From NCBI GenBank assembly GCA_917880885.1, contig OU862933.1, forward strand, positions 10,773,452-10,837,451: a stretch of 64,000 nucleotides of DNA, in the 5' to 3' direction. The notes under the pieces were generated by a model, which searched no databases, had not been told where the DNA came from, and saw only the letters and a program-made list of their open reading frames with translations. Below, in pieces: positions 52,433-62,879 of this stretch. The position numbers were made by a program, and so were the translations under genes. This stretch comes from Limnephilus marmoratus. Its lineage: Eukaryota > Arthropoda > Insecta > Trichoptera > Limnephilidae. The number at the start of each line of letters is the position of its first letter. The first letter of the stretch is position 1.

Positions 52433-52690
52433 ACCTATGTTTAGTGATCAGATCTAATGATTATGTACCTATTGGGAATGCCATAATCTTACTGGCTTGG
52501 GTAATTCACACTCGCGTAAACTCGCGGGATTCTCTTATAACTGTCCAAAACATATATTTAAGCATATCAAAAGATGGCAAACATAAAATAATTGTCAAAG
52601 CGAAGTATGAGAATGCCAAAGATGACCGAAGATAAGGGTAGAGGATCTGGATTCGAGTTCCAGTCGCGACCATTCCTTTATTATTTTACA
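52433..52690 (+). repeat. SINE family B-like fragment with tRNA-like box
   Basis: Starts with 'agtgatcagatctaatgatt' and 'cataatcttactggcttggg', resembling the 3' part of family B. Near 52636-52668 it contains 'gatctggattcgagttccag', a B-box-like sequence. Order is rearranged relative to complete copies. Confidence 0.5.
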
Positions 52691-52973
52691 GTAGAAGCAT
52701 AATATTCTTGCTTGTGTAGTGGTGTGATATTTCTTAGAAGCACTGCAGGGAAATATGTATGGGACTACGGACTATTCTAAACAAATTTGATGTGAACCAT
52801 TACCCAAATACATTTAAACGTTGGCTCTTTAAAATGATTGATCTGTATTTGTCTATTTCATACTTCATTTAAATATATAAGCTTTGTTCTCGTTCACAGA
52901 ACTTCAGTATCTCAAAAACGTCACATTTCATAACATATGTCGAAATAATTATGTTAGGGAAAGTACCCACAAC

Positions 52974-53947
52974 TAGGGTATGCAATCTCGTTCTCGCGAG
53001 ATCTCGGATTTTTTTAGCGAGATTGATCTCGGACGAAAAAAGGGCGAGATCTCGCGAGTTTAACGAGATTGCACTCGAGCATAAAAACGTCTTATTCGAA
53101 GCGCGGACTGACACGGACGGAGTTGCAATCTGTCGGTTTCGTTCGGTGCGCCTGAAGGCGGCGACCTGAGATCTGTGGTTCCAACTAGTGTAGAATCCGA
53201 AAGGGCCTTCTCAACGGCTGGTTATCTGGCCAACAAAATAAGAAGCAGTTTAGCAGACGATTCTTTGGACATTTTTGGACATTTCTTAAGGAGCTATTTT
53301 CAAAATAATTCGTAATAATGGCTTGTGATTTGAACTGAACAAATCTTTCATTTGATTGGTATATTTTGTTAATTAATCTGTAATTTCTAATAGTCTGACT
53401 AATTGATATATTTTAATAATGAATCTATAATATCTAATAGATCTAATGAGTAGATATAGTTTTATTTAATTGATAATAATATCTCAGTTTAAGAGACAAC
53501 TCAACTTAGATAATAAGTTTAATTTTTTTTTACTTCTAGTTGTTTTGTTTGTTATAAAAGAACTGTTTTTTTACTAAAAGATTTTTGTTTGATATTAGAA
53601 GAGAAGACTTGGTTGTTTCTTTCATTTGTTATTTGATAGATAGATACGTATGTCAAAGTTTACTACTTAGAAGATTATTAAAAAATTATAGACAAATACG
53701 TCAAACAATGTTTGATGCATAAAAGTCTATTGAAAAATTCGTGAAAATAAATGTTTATCTTATAATACTTATGTTTTTTATATTTTTTTTCCTAATTTAT
53801 TCAAATATTGTAATTATTTGCAAAAAAAACACACACAAAACTGCCAATCTCACGAGATCTCGAAATTGGCGAGATCTTGCAGTATTGTTATTCATAAACT
53901 CGCGGGATCTCGCTTGAGCCCCAATCTCGTGAGATTTGCATTCCCTA
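52974..53947 (+). mobile_element. hAT element remnant with exact 8-bp duplication
   Basis: 974 bp with inverted termini tagggtatgcaatctcg...gagatttgcattcccta and the exact 8-bp duplication CCCACAAC (52966-52973, 53948-53955). The subterminal regions are crowded with palindromic ctcgcgagat/atctcgcgag repeats on both sides. It retains only the end of the transposase gene. Confidence 0.9.
53165..53315 (+). pseudogene. hAT dimerisation domain fragment
   Basis: The frame reads VVPTSVESERAFSTAGYLAN and then KIRSSLADDSLDI, the SERxFSxAG signature at the C-terminus of hAT transposases that mediates dimerisation. The DNA-binding and catalytic parts are absent, so it cannot move by itself. Confidence 0.85.
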
Positions 53948-53955
53948 CCCACAAC

Positions 53956-54522
53956 TGTTAAAAGCCTTCTATTTTTTGTCACTTGAGCCAATACAATCCT
54001 CACCCAGGATTTTATAGCGCTTCTTTATTCTGCAACCACTCGTGAAGCAGGCTCTAATTGGTAATATTGATCTGAGCATACTGTCCATATACGGATAGGA
54101 TATTTACCTGTTAAGATGTTAGGAAAATCTTACTTGTTGACGGAAAATTTTAGCAACGTCGGCACCAAAAGTCTTTATTTGGTCAAAATACTGTACATCA
54201 AAAAATAATAAACCGATGAGAAAACTCATTTCGCAAAATGTGTGTGAATGAGACGAGATGATACATTACTTAAAGTGATGGAAATTTTAGCAATACTTTT
54301 TGAATGTTGTACGATTTTTCCTAAAATTGGAAGCAACAAGAAGAAGTCAATATTAGCTGTAATACATTCGCTCTTTATGATATCTTTTTCTAAATGTTGT
54401 CATCATGTTTATGAGTTTGGATGGGTAAATAGTTTTGTGGCCATGTTGAAAAAATCTCTTTAAAATATCTTTAGAACGGTTACCGAATATTCAAAAATAA
54501 AATTGAATAGTTTATGAACACA
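53956..54522. other. No gene recognised
   Basis: Mixed DNA. The frame at 54248-54463 (71 codons) has no recognised domain. Confidence 0.35.
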
Positions 54523-54525
54523 TTA

Positions 54526-54814
54526 GGGGCATACATTATTTACGTGAGCTCAAAATGGGGAGGGGGGGGGGTGGGTTCCAGTAAAATCTCACCAAATCTC
54601 AACAGTTTTCAGCGCATTGTCGCGATCATATTTACCTCAACGGAGGGGGGAGTAATGGGATAGCATCGGGCGGGATGGGATAGGGTGCGACCCCAGATAC
54701 ATCACTGATCTCACGTGAGGGGGGGGGGGGGGGGAGTCCCACCAAATCTCACCAAAGGGGGGGCGGGATCTAAATTGGAAAATAAACTGCTCACGTAATT
54801 AATGTTAGCCCCCC
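54526..54814. mobile_element. MITE, TTA duplication, G-rich
   Basis: 289 bp with termini ggggcatacattatttacgt (left) and ggggggctaacattaattac (right, complement), flanked by TTA (54523-54525, 54815-54817). It contains G-runs, the longest 16 bases at 54719-54734, and direct repeats of 'ccaccaaatctc'. Similar in style to 45426-45843. Confidence 0.75.
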
Positions 54815-54817
54815 TTA

Positions 54818-55439
54818 CGTAATCATTCATATGAATTTATGAATACCTGCATGTATTCCAGGTTTTTTTTTTATTATCTGTCAGCACCAATCTTACATAC
54901 TGTATACTTTTTCAAATAAAATAAACCATCCTTTCCCACATGTAAAAATACTAATAAGAATAAAATAACGTGTGTTATACACGGTGCCCGGAAGAATATT
55001 ACCTATATGATATTACCGAAACTGAATTGCCCTGTTTGATATCTGGAATACCAAAACCAATTTACAGGACCATTGAAATATTGATAAACTTACAAAATTG
55101 GCGCTTAAAGATAATAAAAGATAAAAGCATAAATTTTCATAAATTAATTTTGTTTTGTTTCGTGGGTTTTCCACGAAGAATTTATATTGATTTACTTCTT
55201 TATTGAGGCTGTATCTTACAGAGAAATACAATGATAATTGCTGGTATAAATATTATCAAGAAAGAATATTATGATTTATCGTTTTGGGTCAATTTACAAG
55301 TGCAATTGGATGAATTGGTGTGAGATAAAAGAACCTTCGAATTTTCACAATCAAAGCGTCACGACGACAACCTACCTACTGGCATTAATTTTATAATAAA
55401 TACACAATAATTTATAATAAGTATCTACATTATCATATT
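54818..55439. other. No gene recognised
   Basis: AT-rich DNA. The small frames at 54970-55206 and 55013-55231 overlap on opposite strands and have no recognised domain. Confidence 0.35.
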
Positions 55440-55769
55440 TTGTTTAAGATTTAAGAGTCAATTAAGCTACTTTACTGCTCTCTTGTAAGATCGCAGCTGG
55501 AATATGCATCTCCTGTATGGTCTCCGATTTATACCTGTAATTTACACCGTTTGGAGAGAGTACAAAGAAAATTTCTTCGATACGTTCAATTCAAATTGAG
55601 ACCGCCTGTAATTGAAATCCGCTACAATGCATTAATGTCTGATCTAAACCTACCACTACTTTCTACCCGGCGTACTATTAATGACATTCTTATACTTTTT
55701 AAATTACTGAACAATCTCATAGACTGCCCTCAAATGTTAAGTGTTATAAATATTCGTGTCCCTGTTAAA

Positions 55770-55893
55770 GCTACATTTTAAAATAAATAAATGTAGCTTC
55801 GTTTAACAAAAAAAATTAGAATCTTGCGAGAGCCTTGAAGGAGTAACCATCAGTTACTTATACCAAGGCGGGTAAGAGGTGGATTACCTCCAC
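55770..55893 (-). mobile_element. 124-bp insertion with 13-bp target duplication
   Basis: The LINE sequence tgtccctgttaaa is present on both sides (55757-55769 and 55894-55906), an exact 13-bp duplication typical of LINE-mediated insertion. On the minus strand the insert ends A-rich (aaataaataaa region). It may be a very short SINE or a 5'-truncated retrocopy; its source is unknown. Confidence 0.75.
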
Positions 55894-56142
55894 TGTCCCT
55901 GTTAAATCAACTCGACTCCACCACCTTTTCCACAGTGACAATCATAGCACTAACTATTCCTATCATTCACCGCTAGTGCGTTTTCACCGAACTGCCAATA
56001 CGTATACAGACCTTTTCGATATTTTCAAAACCTCACCGTCTTGCATCAAAGCAAAAATAACTAGTTATTTATGTAACTGATATGTTTGTAAAATGATAAA
56101 TATTTGTTGTACTAATATGCATCGTATGTATGTACTGTATGT

Positions 56143-56143
56143 T

Positions 56144-56184
<41 letters not shown>
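56143..56184. repeat. (AT)n microsatellite
   Basis: About 20 AT units in the 3' untranslated region of the LINE fragment. Confidence 0.95.
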
Positions 56185-56187
<3 letters not shown>

Positions 56188-56637
56188 GTTTGTAAATGTT
56201 CGATACACCTGTATTATGTATGTAATAGCCCTATGTACGGGCGTTTAAATAATATATAAAAAAAAAAAGATCTTAGAAGGAAAACGAATTGTAGATTTTG
56301 CTTAAAATTTTATGGTTCCATGCCAACTCAGAACCACCTCAGAAAGGTAATTAAAAGCTATGAAAAAATAATTTTAAAATAGCCGGTAACCCTAACCTAA
56401 CTTAACCTATTTAACCATTTTTTTTAATATAAGTAAGTGTTAGGATTTACTAGTAAAACCTAAGATTTACCAATTTACGGGCTTTTACAGTAACATATGG
56501 ATGCTGAAATGGCAAAGGCTAAAATAATTAAAAACAAGTAATTCGATAATTTTTATTTTTATTTTTGGAATAATTTAATGAGGACAATATTAGAGACTGT
56601 CAAATGAAAAATTGAAACAGAAAAAAATCGAAAAAGA

Positions 56638-56710
56638 TTCGGTCGCATCCAAGAATTGAACCCAGGACCATATCCTTTGCATTAACCACTGAGATAATTC
56701 CATCCCACCC
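56638..56710 (-). repeat. tRNA-like SINE head or tRNA pseudogene
   Basis: On the minus strand an A-box-like 'ttatctcagtggttaatgca' and a B-box-like 'cctgggttcaattcttgg' have normal tRNA spacing. The acceptor stem does not pair well, so a functional tRNA is unlikely. Confidence 0.5.
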
Positions 56711-57090
56711 CCTTCGGTCATATTTAACTGTCTTCGAATAAGAACTACCAACAATATCTCATTACGCAGATTTTTATTGGCTTTTATCTTTATGCTTGCA
56801 AGACTCTTTCCGAACTAAACGCACTTTACATGGATAGTGTCTTGGATAAATATAATCATTTTTTATTTTAATGTTCGACATTTTTTTTTTAATTACGCAC
56901 CAGATTTAAATGTCCGGGTTAAATTTTCCCCAAAACTAAACCCTTTCATACACTTCCCCAAATGATCATCTAGTGAATCCACGCTATGCAATTGCATTAT
57001 ATAAGTATTATAAATACAAAACAATACAAGAACAACATGTCAACCCACTAGAGACCAAATGGGAATATAATTCACCGACTCCAGATACTT

Positions 57091-57606
57091 TCATATCAGA
57101 GGGTTCGGCTCTGTGGCATTTCTAATTGAACCTATAAATCCTACCGATCCCTCAATATAAATATTTAAAAAATCCTTTGTAATCCTACATGTATTTAAAA
57201 TGACTGATTTTTGCATTTTTATATACAAATTCTTTGACAAATCTAATATGCTTAAATTTTGAATCAGATTCCTAGGTATTATGCCAGTGGCCGAAATAAT
57301 AAATGGCAATATTTTTATAGTCCGAGAATGCCAAATTCTTTTAATCTCATTTCCTAAATCTGTGTATTTTCTTATTTTTTCAGAAATAGTTTTTTGAATA
57401 TTACATGAATTTGGAATAGCTACATCAATGATATAAGTTATTTTTTTAATTTTGTCATGTAAAACTATATCAGGTCTATTATGACTAATTGTTCTGTCTG
57501 TTAGTATAGTTTTATCATAATATATTTTATAAAATTCATTTTCATTAATGACATTCATTAATGACTTTTCTACAAGTCTAGGTTTTTCTATTTTTTTATT
57601 TCAAAT
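57091..57606 (-). pseudogene. Restriction-like endonuclease domain of a non-LTR retroelement
   Basis: The minus-strand frame (about 170 codons from 57606; ATG at 57558) contains HNRPDIVLHDK, YIIDVAIPNS, KYTDLGNEIKRIW and ISATGIIPRNL. PD...D-V-A-I-P followed by a helical K-x-x-K-Y-x-D-L-x-x-E segment is the PD-(D/E)XK-like C-terminal domain found after reverse transcriptase in R2-like or related insect retroelements. It would nick target DNA. No reverse transcriptase is seen upstream, so this is a 5'-truncated remnant. Confidence 0.65.
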
Positions 57607-58588
57607 TTTTGATTGAGAGTCCCTTATATTGCCTTTAATGATAATCAAGTGTTTAGTAAATAGGTTAGGTTATAAGAAGGTTCTTTATTAAATTTCCATG
57701 TGAAATTATAAAATTTATGAAAGAAAAAATTATGAGGATGAGATTATGAGGAGCGACAAATAAACGACTACCCATCGCGAATTAGAAGTAGTAGAGAAAA
57801 ACAACACTTACAAATTTGGGTGACCGATTCAGGTTGTTTCGGGTTATACTCTACATTGTACACTCTATAGGGCGGTATATTAGATAATGTTAATGATGGC
57901 CGACCTTTGATAAGAGAGGGCACCAGAAGAAGTCGTTAATCAAATGACGTTTCAATAATTGATTCTTGTTATCGGTTTCGAAATGATCGTTGATAATACA
58001 AAAAAGTATAGAATAAAGAAGAAAACAAGAAATCCATCGTGGATGTGTTCATGAACCAAATTTCTGATCTGATTTAAATTCAAATACAAAACTGATATTT
58101 TTCACCATTATGATATTTTTATTTCGATCAAATGGGATGGCGATATATAATATCAGGCATTGTAAGAGAGACAGAGCTTGGGTACATGGCTAGAACCAAG
58201 GTTCTAAGTCAATGGCGACATTGGTTTCTGGTTAGGCATTATAATATGTTTTTTTTTTTCGAAAAAATAATGAATATTTTTATATTGCAAGGATGAGGAT
58301 TTGGCGGTCTCTTTGGATTATCAGAGACACTAATATGTATTTTTCGAAAAACTGCTAAATCATCATAATCGGCCACAGTGGATCACAAATGGCGCTCACT
58401 TGTCCATTTGGAGAAATAGTGCAGTTTAAAATGCATTTATTTCAAAATATTATTGTGATATGTGGGAATAACTGTCGCATCATCTTGTGATTTTAATATC
58501 TCGCAATTCATTGCGATTTCTTAGTTGTGTAAAGTTGACAACTGACTTATGCATATTTCAAAATTACAAAAATTGTGCTGATCTTAAT
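57607..58588. other. No gene recognised
   Basis: Mixed AT-rich DNA. No domain, tRNA or complete repeat unit recognised. Confidence 0.35.
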
Positions 58589-58592
58589 TTAA

Positions 58593-59290
58593 GAGGGCAT
58601 TACCAGAGAAAACCAGAAATATGTCATTTTCAAATCAGATTTTAGACGTATTGACTCTTTTCCACAAAAAATTATAAATGGATTTCGAAAGATTGTTCTT
58701 TTATCTAGCAGTCGCATGTAATAAATTTTTAATTTTTAGTATAATAAGGTTATTCCATAGGTCGTTGGCAGATTTGTTAAATTTTCAAAAAAGTTTTTTA
58801 TTATACCACACCCATTTCAAATAATATAATCATGCAGTAAAATAAATCAATACATTATCTAGCAAACGCATGTTTAAGAATTTTAATTTTAGTTTCAATA
58901 AAATTATTAAAAAACATGTACGTAAAAATTTCTTGACGAAAATTGGTCCATTTGTGTATTCGTTTGCACACTTACAGACTAATATATTTTAGATTTTTTT
59001 GACATTCTTTTTAAATTTAGACATTATTGAAAAATGATAAATACTTATAATCAAAAAATAATTACAAAAAGTACATTATTTTAATAGTTTTATCATCACG
59101 CCTTTCAGCATTTTTGGATGAAGGTATAAATTAAAGCTAATTTGGATTGAAATAAATTCGATATTGAGTTATGATTTAAAAAAGCTGGTACGGAGAATAA
59201 TTAATCTTTCTCATTGTAACCGCCCTGCACGATCGTAAGAACAACTTTCGACGAAATGTGGATTTTCGTCCGCTGGCTGGTTAAACGCTT
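58593..59290. mobile_element. TTAA-flanked element, copy 2
   Basis: 698 bp copy of 46546-47256 with a handful of substitutions and small indels. It is flanked by TTAA at 58589-58592 and 59291-59294. Its right flank lies 15 bp before the TIR element at 59309. Confidence 0.82.
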
Positions 59291-59308
59291 TTAAGTGGAT
59301 TGAAATTA

Positions 59309-59723
59309 TAGCCCAGGCAACGAAGGAAAAATAGGGAAAATAATTCATGTAGAAGCCAATTTTGGCACAGTTGTAGGGGAAGGTGTCCTTAACAAAATAC
59401 TAAAAGTACTGGGGGGTGGGGGAGGAGCTAAGGGGGGGGGGGGTCTAAAGTTCCCTTTTTCAGTTTTTCGTTAATAACTCGAAAATTACTGCCTCTAGCG
59501 AAAAAGTGTTTAGGTACTAAATTATTTACATAAAATTCTCTACAAAAAAGGTTTTATAAACTTTTTTGTTAAGATCAATGCTTAAGGAGATAGGAAGGGG
59601 GGAAAATGTAAAATTAAAAAAAAACTGTTTTAATTTTTAAAAATGAAATGTTTGTCGGTAAAAATGAAATGCTTATTGTTAAAAAATCAATCAATTAGTG
59701 CTAAAGGATGTGCCCCTTGAACA
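59309..59723. repeat. Left terminal inverted repeat of the PIN/CXC element
   Basis: Matches the complement of 62071-62392 across its length (for example ttcatgtagaagccaatttt and aggatgtgccccttgaacat), with an extra AT-rich segment near 59485-59580 absent from the right copy. It includes a run of 12 G near 59436-59447. Confidence 0.82.
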
Positions 59724-62070
59724 TTAAATTTCTTTGAAATCTAAACTTTCATCATCATCAATGCTGTCTTCGACGGGGGCTTCGTTCATACATGAACCGA
59801 GGCAGCCGCAGGCACCGGAGCAGACAATCCCTGCTTTGCGGCAACCGCAGCGCATCCCACACCCAGTCGTGCATCGGCAAAAGATCATATTCAAAATGTA
59901 AATGGGTGCCACAGGGTCGTTCGTGTTAACTGGGTAAGGACCCCATCTTCTCCCTTGACCCAACCCCATTGGATGGGTGGTAGGGGGTTGCCTAGCCACT
60001 GTTGAGAGACCAAGGTAAGCATTCATCACAAATTAATATTTGTAATAAGAAAGCAGTATTTAAAACTATATGTAACTGGATTTAATTACCTCTGGATATA
60101 TTCTGAGCGAGTGTTGCTTTGAAGCTCCTCTGGTGGGAGGAAGAGTGGCCATGTCTGATTTGGGCTTCGTTGACGCTTTCAAAAATGCCGAGTACCGATG
60201 TTTGTTTAGGTTGTCTTGATGAGCAGGCGCTTTGTATACAGCCAAAAAAGTTTCTCGCCAGCCTCTTCAATATTCTCAGGTGATGCTGAGGGATCAGAGA
60301 ATATTGGTGAAATGTCTTGGGTGAGGCCAGGATTTTCTGTGAAGAGCTTAGCGATTCCCACTTTACTCTTTCCGTATATCGCCGAGGTGGTGTCGCATCC
60401 AAGCTATGGAAAAGGAGAATCGTTTTGGGGATTGGAAGCTGTTGAAGTTGTCGCACCGAAAACAATTTGGTCTCCACATTCCAACGGCCCGGCTTCATAA
60501 AATATATATTGATTGATGGTGGTGCCAATCCAATGAGGAGAACTAACAAGTCCACATCCTCCCCAACTATTGCTACATTTGAATGTAGAGCAGCTTCATC
60601 CAACCCACACCTCACAATAGTGCTATCAGCATCCCCTGTAGCAACAGTTGTTTTAATCCCGGCTGCTGTCATTTTCTCGCTGAGCAAGTGAATCAACCTT
60701 GTTTTGTTTCTTTCATTAGCAAGAAAATGCTCTTGTTGAATGGTGATGGTCGTTTTTTCGTGAAAGTTGATGTCAACAGAAGTTTTGTGAGCCCCCTTCG
60801 CTTCTGCCCCGCTCGTTTTGTGCTATTAACTTCACTATAACCATCAAAAACCACCGTACAATTTTCACCGTAATGTTTCTGTACATAGGCAATGTACTGA
60901 TGGCAAATGGAAAAAATGTAGGAGGACTGTTTCCACTTCATGCGGTGGAGAAGGAAACCACCATCTACGACATTAATGCTCTGGGTGATATCGAGAGTTG
61001 CATTGTCCTCTACTGGCATAACATCATAGAGGGATGGTTTTTTTCCCTTTTCGCATTCCGCCCTCGCTGAACAGAGCCAGGGGGTATGGAGTTAACTCAT
61101 ACGTCGAAAGCTCTGCTACATCTTTGTCGTTCTTTTTTGCTATGACAGTTCTTTGGAAAATTGTCAGGGGGTTAATACAAACTTTCTCACCATTGATTTT
61201 AATAGTGCTGCTCATACTGGCTATTGACAAAACCACATTCTTTCTGGATTGTTTCATGTCTCCAAATTTGCTGCCAATGAAACTTTGCATAGTTTTGGTT
61301 CCAATATCTAGGGCTTGGTGGCAGTTTATTTTGGAATTTCCTAGGATACCCGCTGACAGCGACATTAGCGAATCCAACTTTGGAAAAGGGGGATGGTAAT
61401 TGAACCATTTGTGAATCTTAGCCCGATCTTGTGAATTTCTTGTTTGCCGTGATACCCGGAAATCAACGAGCTGCTCTCCAGTTGCGAAAAAAACTTCAGC
61501 GAACTCCTCCAATGACGTGCAGATGGCGGTGCCTCCTGGTGATCCACAAACCCACTTGGCGAGTACAGAATCAGTAATTCCTCTTCCTCTCGTCAGGCCA
61601 CCTGAACTTTTCATGGAGCGCAAAAGTGTTTGTTCTATGACCATATCCGACCAAACACCTGCCCAAGGTGTACCTGTGCGATTAATAGTGAAGTACCCCT
61701 TTTCTGCAAACTCCTTGTACGCCTCCGGATGGCTAGTTTTCAGTTGTATCATATCTTGCACGTAGAGCTGGGCACATTTTGCATACTGGAAGTGCCTACT
61801 TGCATGGAAGAAAGGGATCATCTGCTGTACACACGCCAAGTGGCCGTCCCAAACACCACAACGCTCATAATCAATGAATTTCTTCATCAGGGTAACCATG
61901 TGGAAGTACTGAACCCACAAAGCAGCGGTAGGTCCATTATCCTTGAGGGATTTCAGATGATTCTGAGATTTCGTCAAAGCTGACACCAAGGAAGCATTAT
62001 CTTCAACTTTGTCTGGAATAAGTTCCTTCATGGTGGTCAACATTCTCATGATCTCTCTCAAGATGTTCAA
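59724..62070 (-). pseudogene. PIN/XPG-like protein with CXC domain, frameshifted, one intron
   Basis: The minus-strand gene runs in four pieces. 62070-61024 (348 codons) is a helical region with the family motif W-x-Q-Y then GTPWAGVWSDMVIEQTLLRS and GGLTRGRGI. Piece two (61019-60693) has VVFDGY and a Lys/Arg-rich segment. Piece three (60696-60082) has TGDADSTIV, GEDVDLLVLL and, in a shifted frame near 60400, GCDTTSAIYGKSK: acidic clusters of a PIN/XPG-like nuclease fold. A consensus intron GT...AG of 91 bp (60089-59999) leads to an exon with a WLGN...WGW segment and a tesmin/TSO1-like CXC domain (FCRCTTGCGMRCGCRKAG, about 59880-59790). Breaks: one base in an A-run near 61040, one in a G-run near 60790, one near 60405 and one in the last exon. 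The family is widespread and multicopy in invertebrates as I recall it, with no assigned function. The N-terminus may be incomplete. Confidence 0.72.
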
Positions 62071-62392
62071 GGTACATCCTTAAACACTAATTATTTAATT
62101 TTTAACAATAAATATTTTATTTTTAACGACCAGCATTTCATTTTTAACAATAAAATCTGTTTTTATTTTTAATTTTACATTTCCCCCCCTTCCTATCTCC
62201 CTAAGCAGAGTTATTAACGAAAAACTGAAAAAAAGGGACCTTTAGACCCCCCCCCCCCCTTAGCTCCGCCCCCACCACCCAGTACTTTTACTATTTTGTT
62301 AAGGACACCTTCCCCTACAACTGTGCCAAAATTGGCTTCTACATGAATTATTTCCCCTATTTGGTATTTTTTGGTCTTCGTTGCCTGGGCTA
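62071..62392. repeat. Right terminal inverted repeat of the PIN/CXC element
   Basis: Complement of 59309-59723 as described there. The C-run at 62248-62261 corresponds to the left G-run. Gene transcription should start within or just inside this repeat. Confidence 0.82.
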
Positions 62393-62399
62393 TTACTGC

Positions 62400-62879
62400 G
62401 AGGCCTCACACGTTGCAGAGATCCACATACAAGGTTAGTGTTTCTGTTTTTTCCCTTGAGATTTGTTAAATTGCTATTTTTCGTAATATATTGTCCGCGC
62501 AAGGTAAATTAATAATAATATTTTTATTATTACGCTCAGAGAGTTTCACAATTATGTAACATGTATTATATAAATAAATGTTTAGAGCAAGAAAAGTAGG
62601 TGCCATTTTGCGGTCTGATGATTTATTTTTTTAATAAATAACAAAAATATATTTTTCTATCACACCTCATCATTGATATGCACTTCGCGCTTAGGTCACG
62701 TAATACGCGTGCTATTTCATTTGTTACAATGGATGGAAAAATATTTTTACTGCTTTTAATTGAAAAAAAAAACATCATCAGGCAGCAAAATGACATCTAC
62801 ATTTTTACTACAAATATGCTCAGGAATCGCTGGTTAAAATCTTTCTGCATGTTATCTATTTAGTACAAAAAAAATACAT
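62400..62879. other. No gene recognised
   Basis: AT-rich DNA between the PIN/CXC element and the satellite. The 61-codon frame at 62678-62863 has no known domain. Confidence 0.35.

Larger units (their letters stand above)
55440..56270 (+). pseudogene. Jockey-type LINE 3' end with a 124-bp insertion
   Basis: Encodes the region after reverse transcriptase: LEYASPVWSP, then LHRLERVQRKFLRYVQFKLR and NALMSDLNLPLLSTRR. After the insertion at 55770-55893 it resumes with RLHHLFHSDNHS and SYHSPLVRFHRTANTYTDLF, ending at a stop near 56081. A 3' untranslated region with an (AT)n tract and an A-rich tail at 56258-56270 follows. Strongly 5'-truncated. Confidence 0.82.
59309..62392 (-). mobile_element. 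3.1-kb terminal-inverted-repeat element encoding a PIN/CXC protein
   Basis: Termini TAGCCCAGGCAACGAAG (59309 on) and the exact complement (to 62392), flanked by TTA (59306-59308 and 62393-62395). The inverted repeats extend to the edges of the gene: about 415 bp at the left (with a roughly 100-bp extra segment) and 322 bp at the right. The boundary bases TA make the duplication ambiguous by a base or two. The only gene (62070-59724) encodes a PIN/XPG-like and CXC-domain protein. No DDE, tyrosine or HUH transposase is visible on either strand. Confidence 0.8.

Noticed and set aside
56638..56710. Possible minus-strand tRNA gene
   Set aside because: Box spacing is right but the acceptor stem does not close. 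Treated as SINE-derived.
61034..61983. Plus-strand frames of up to 121 codons in the PIN/CXC element, considered as a hidden transposase
   Set aside because: They are antisense to the well-supported minus-strand gene and show no transposase motif.
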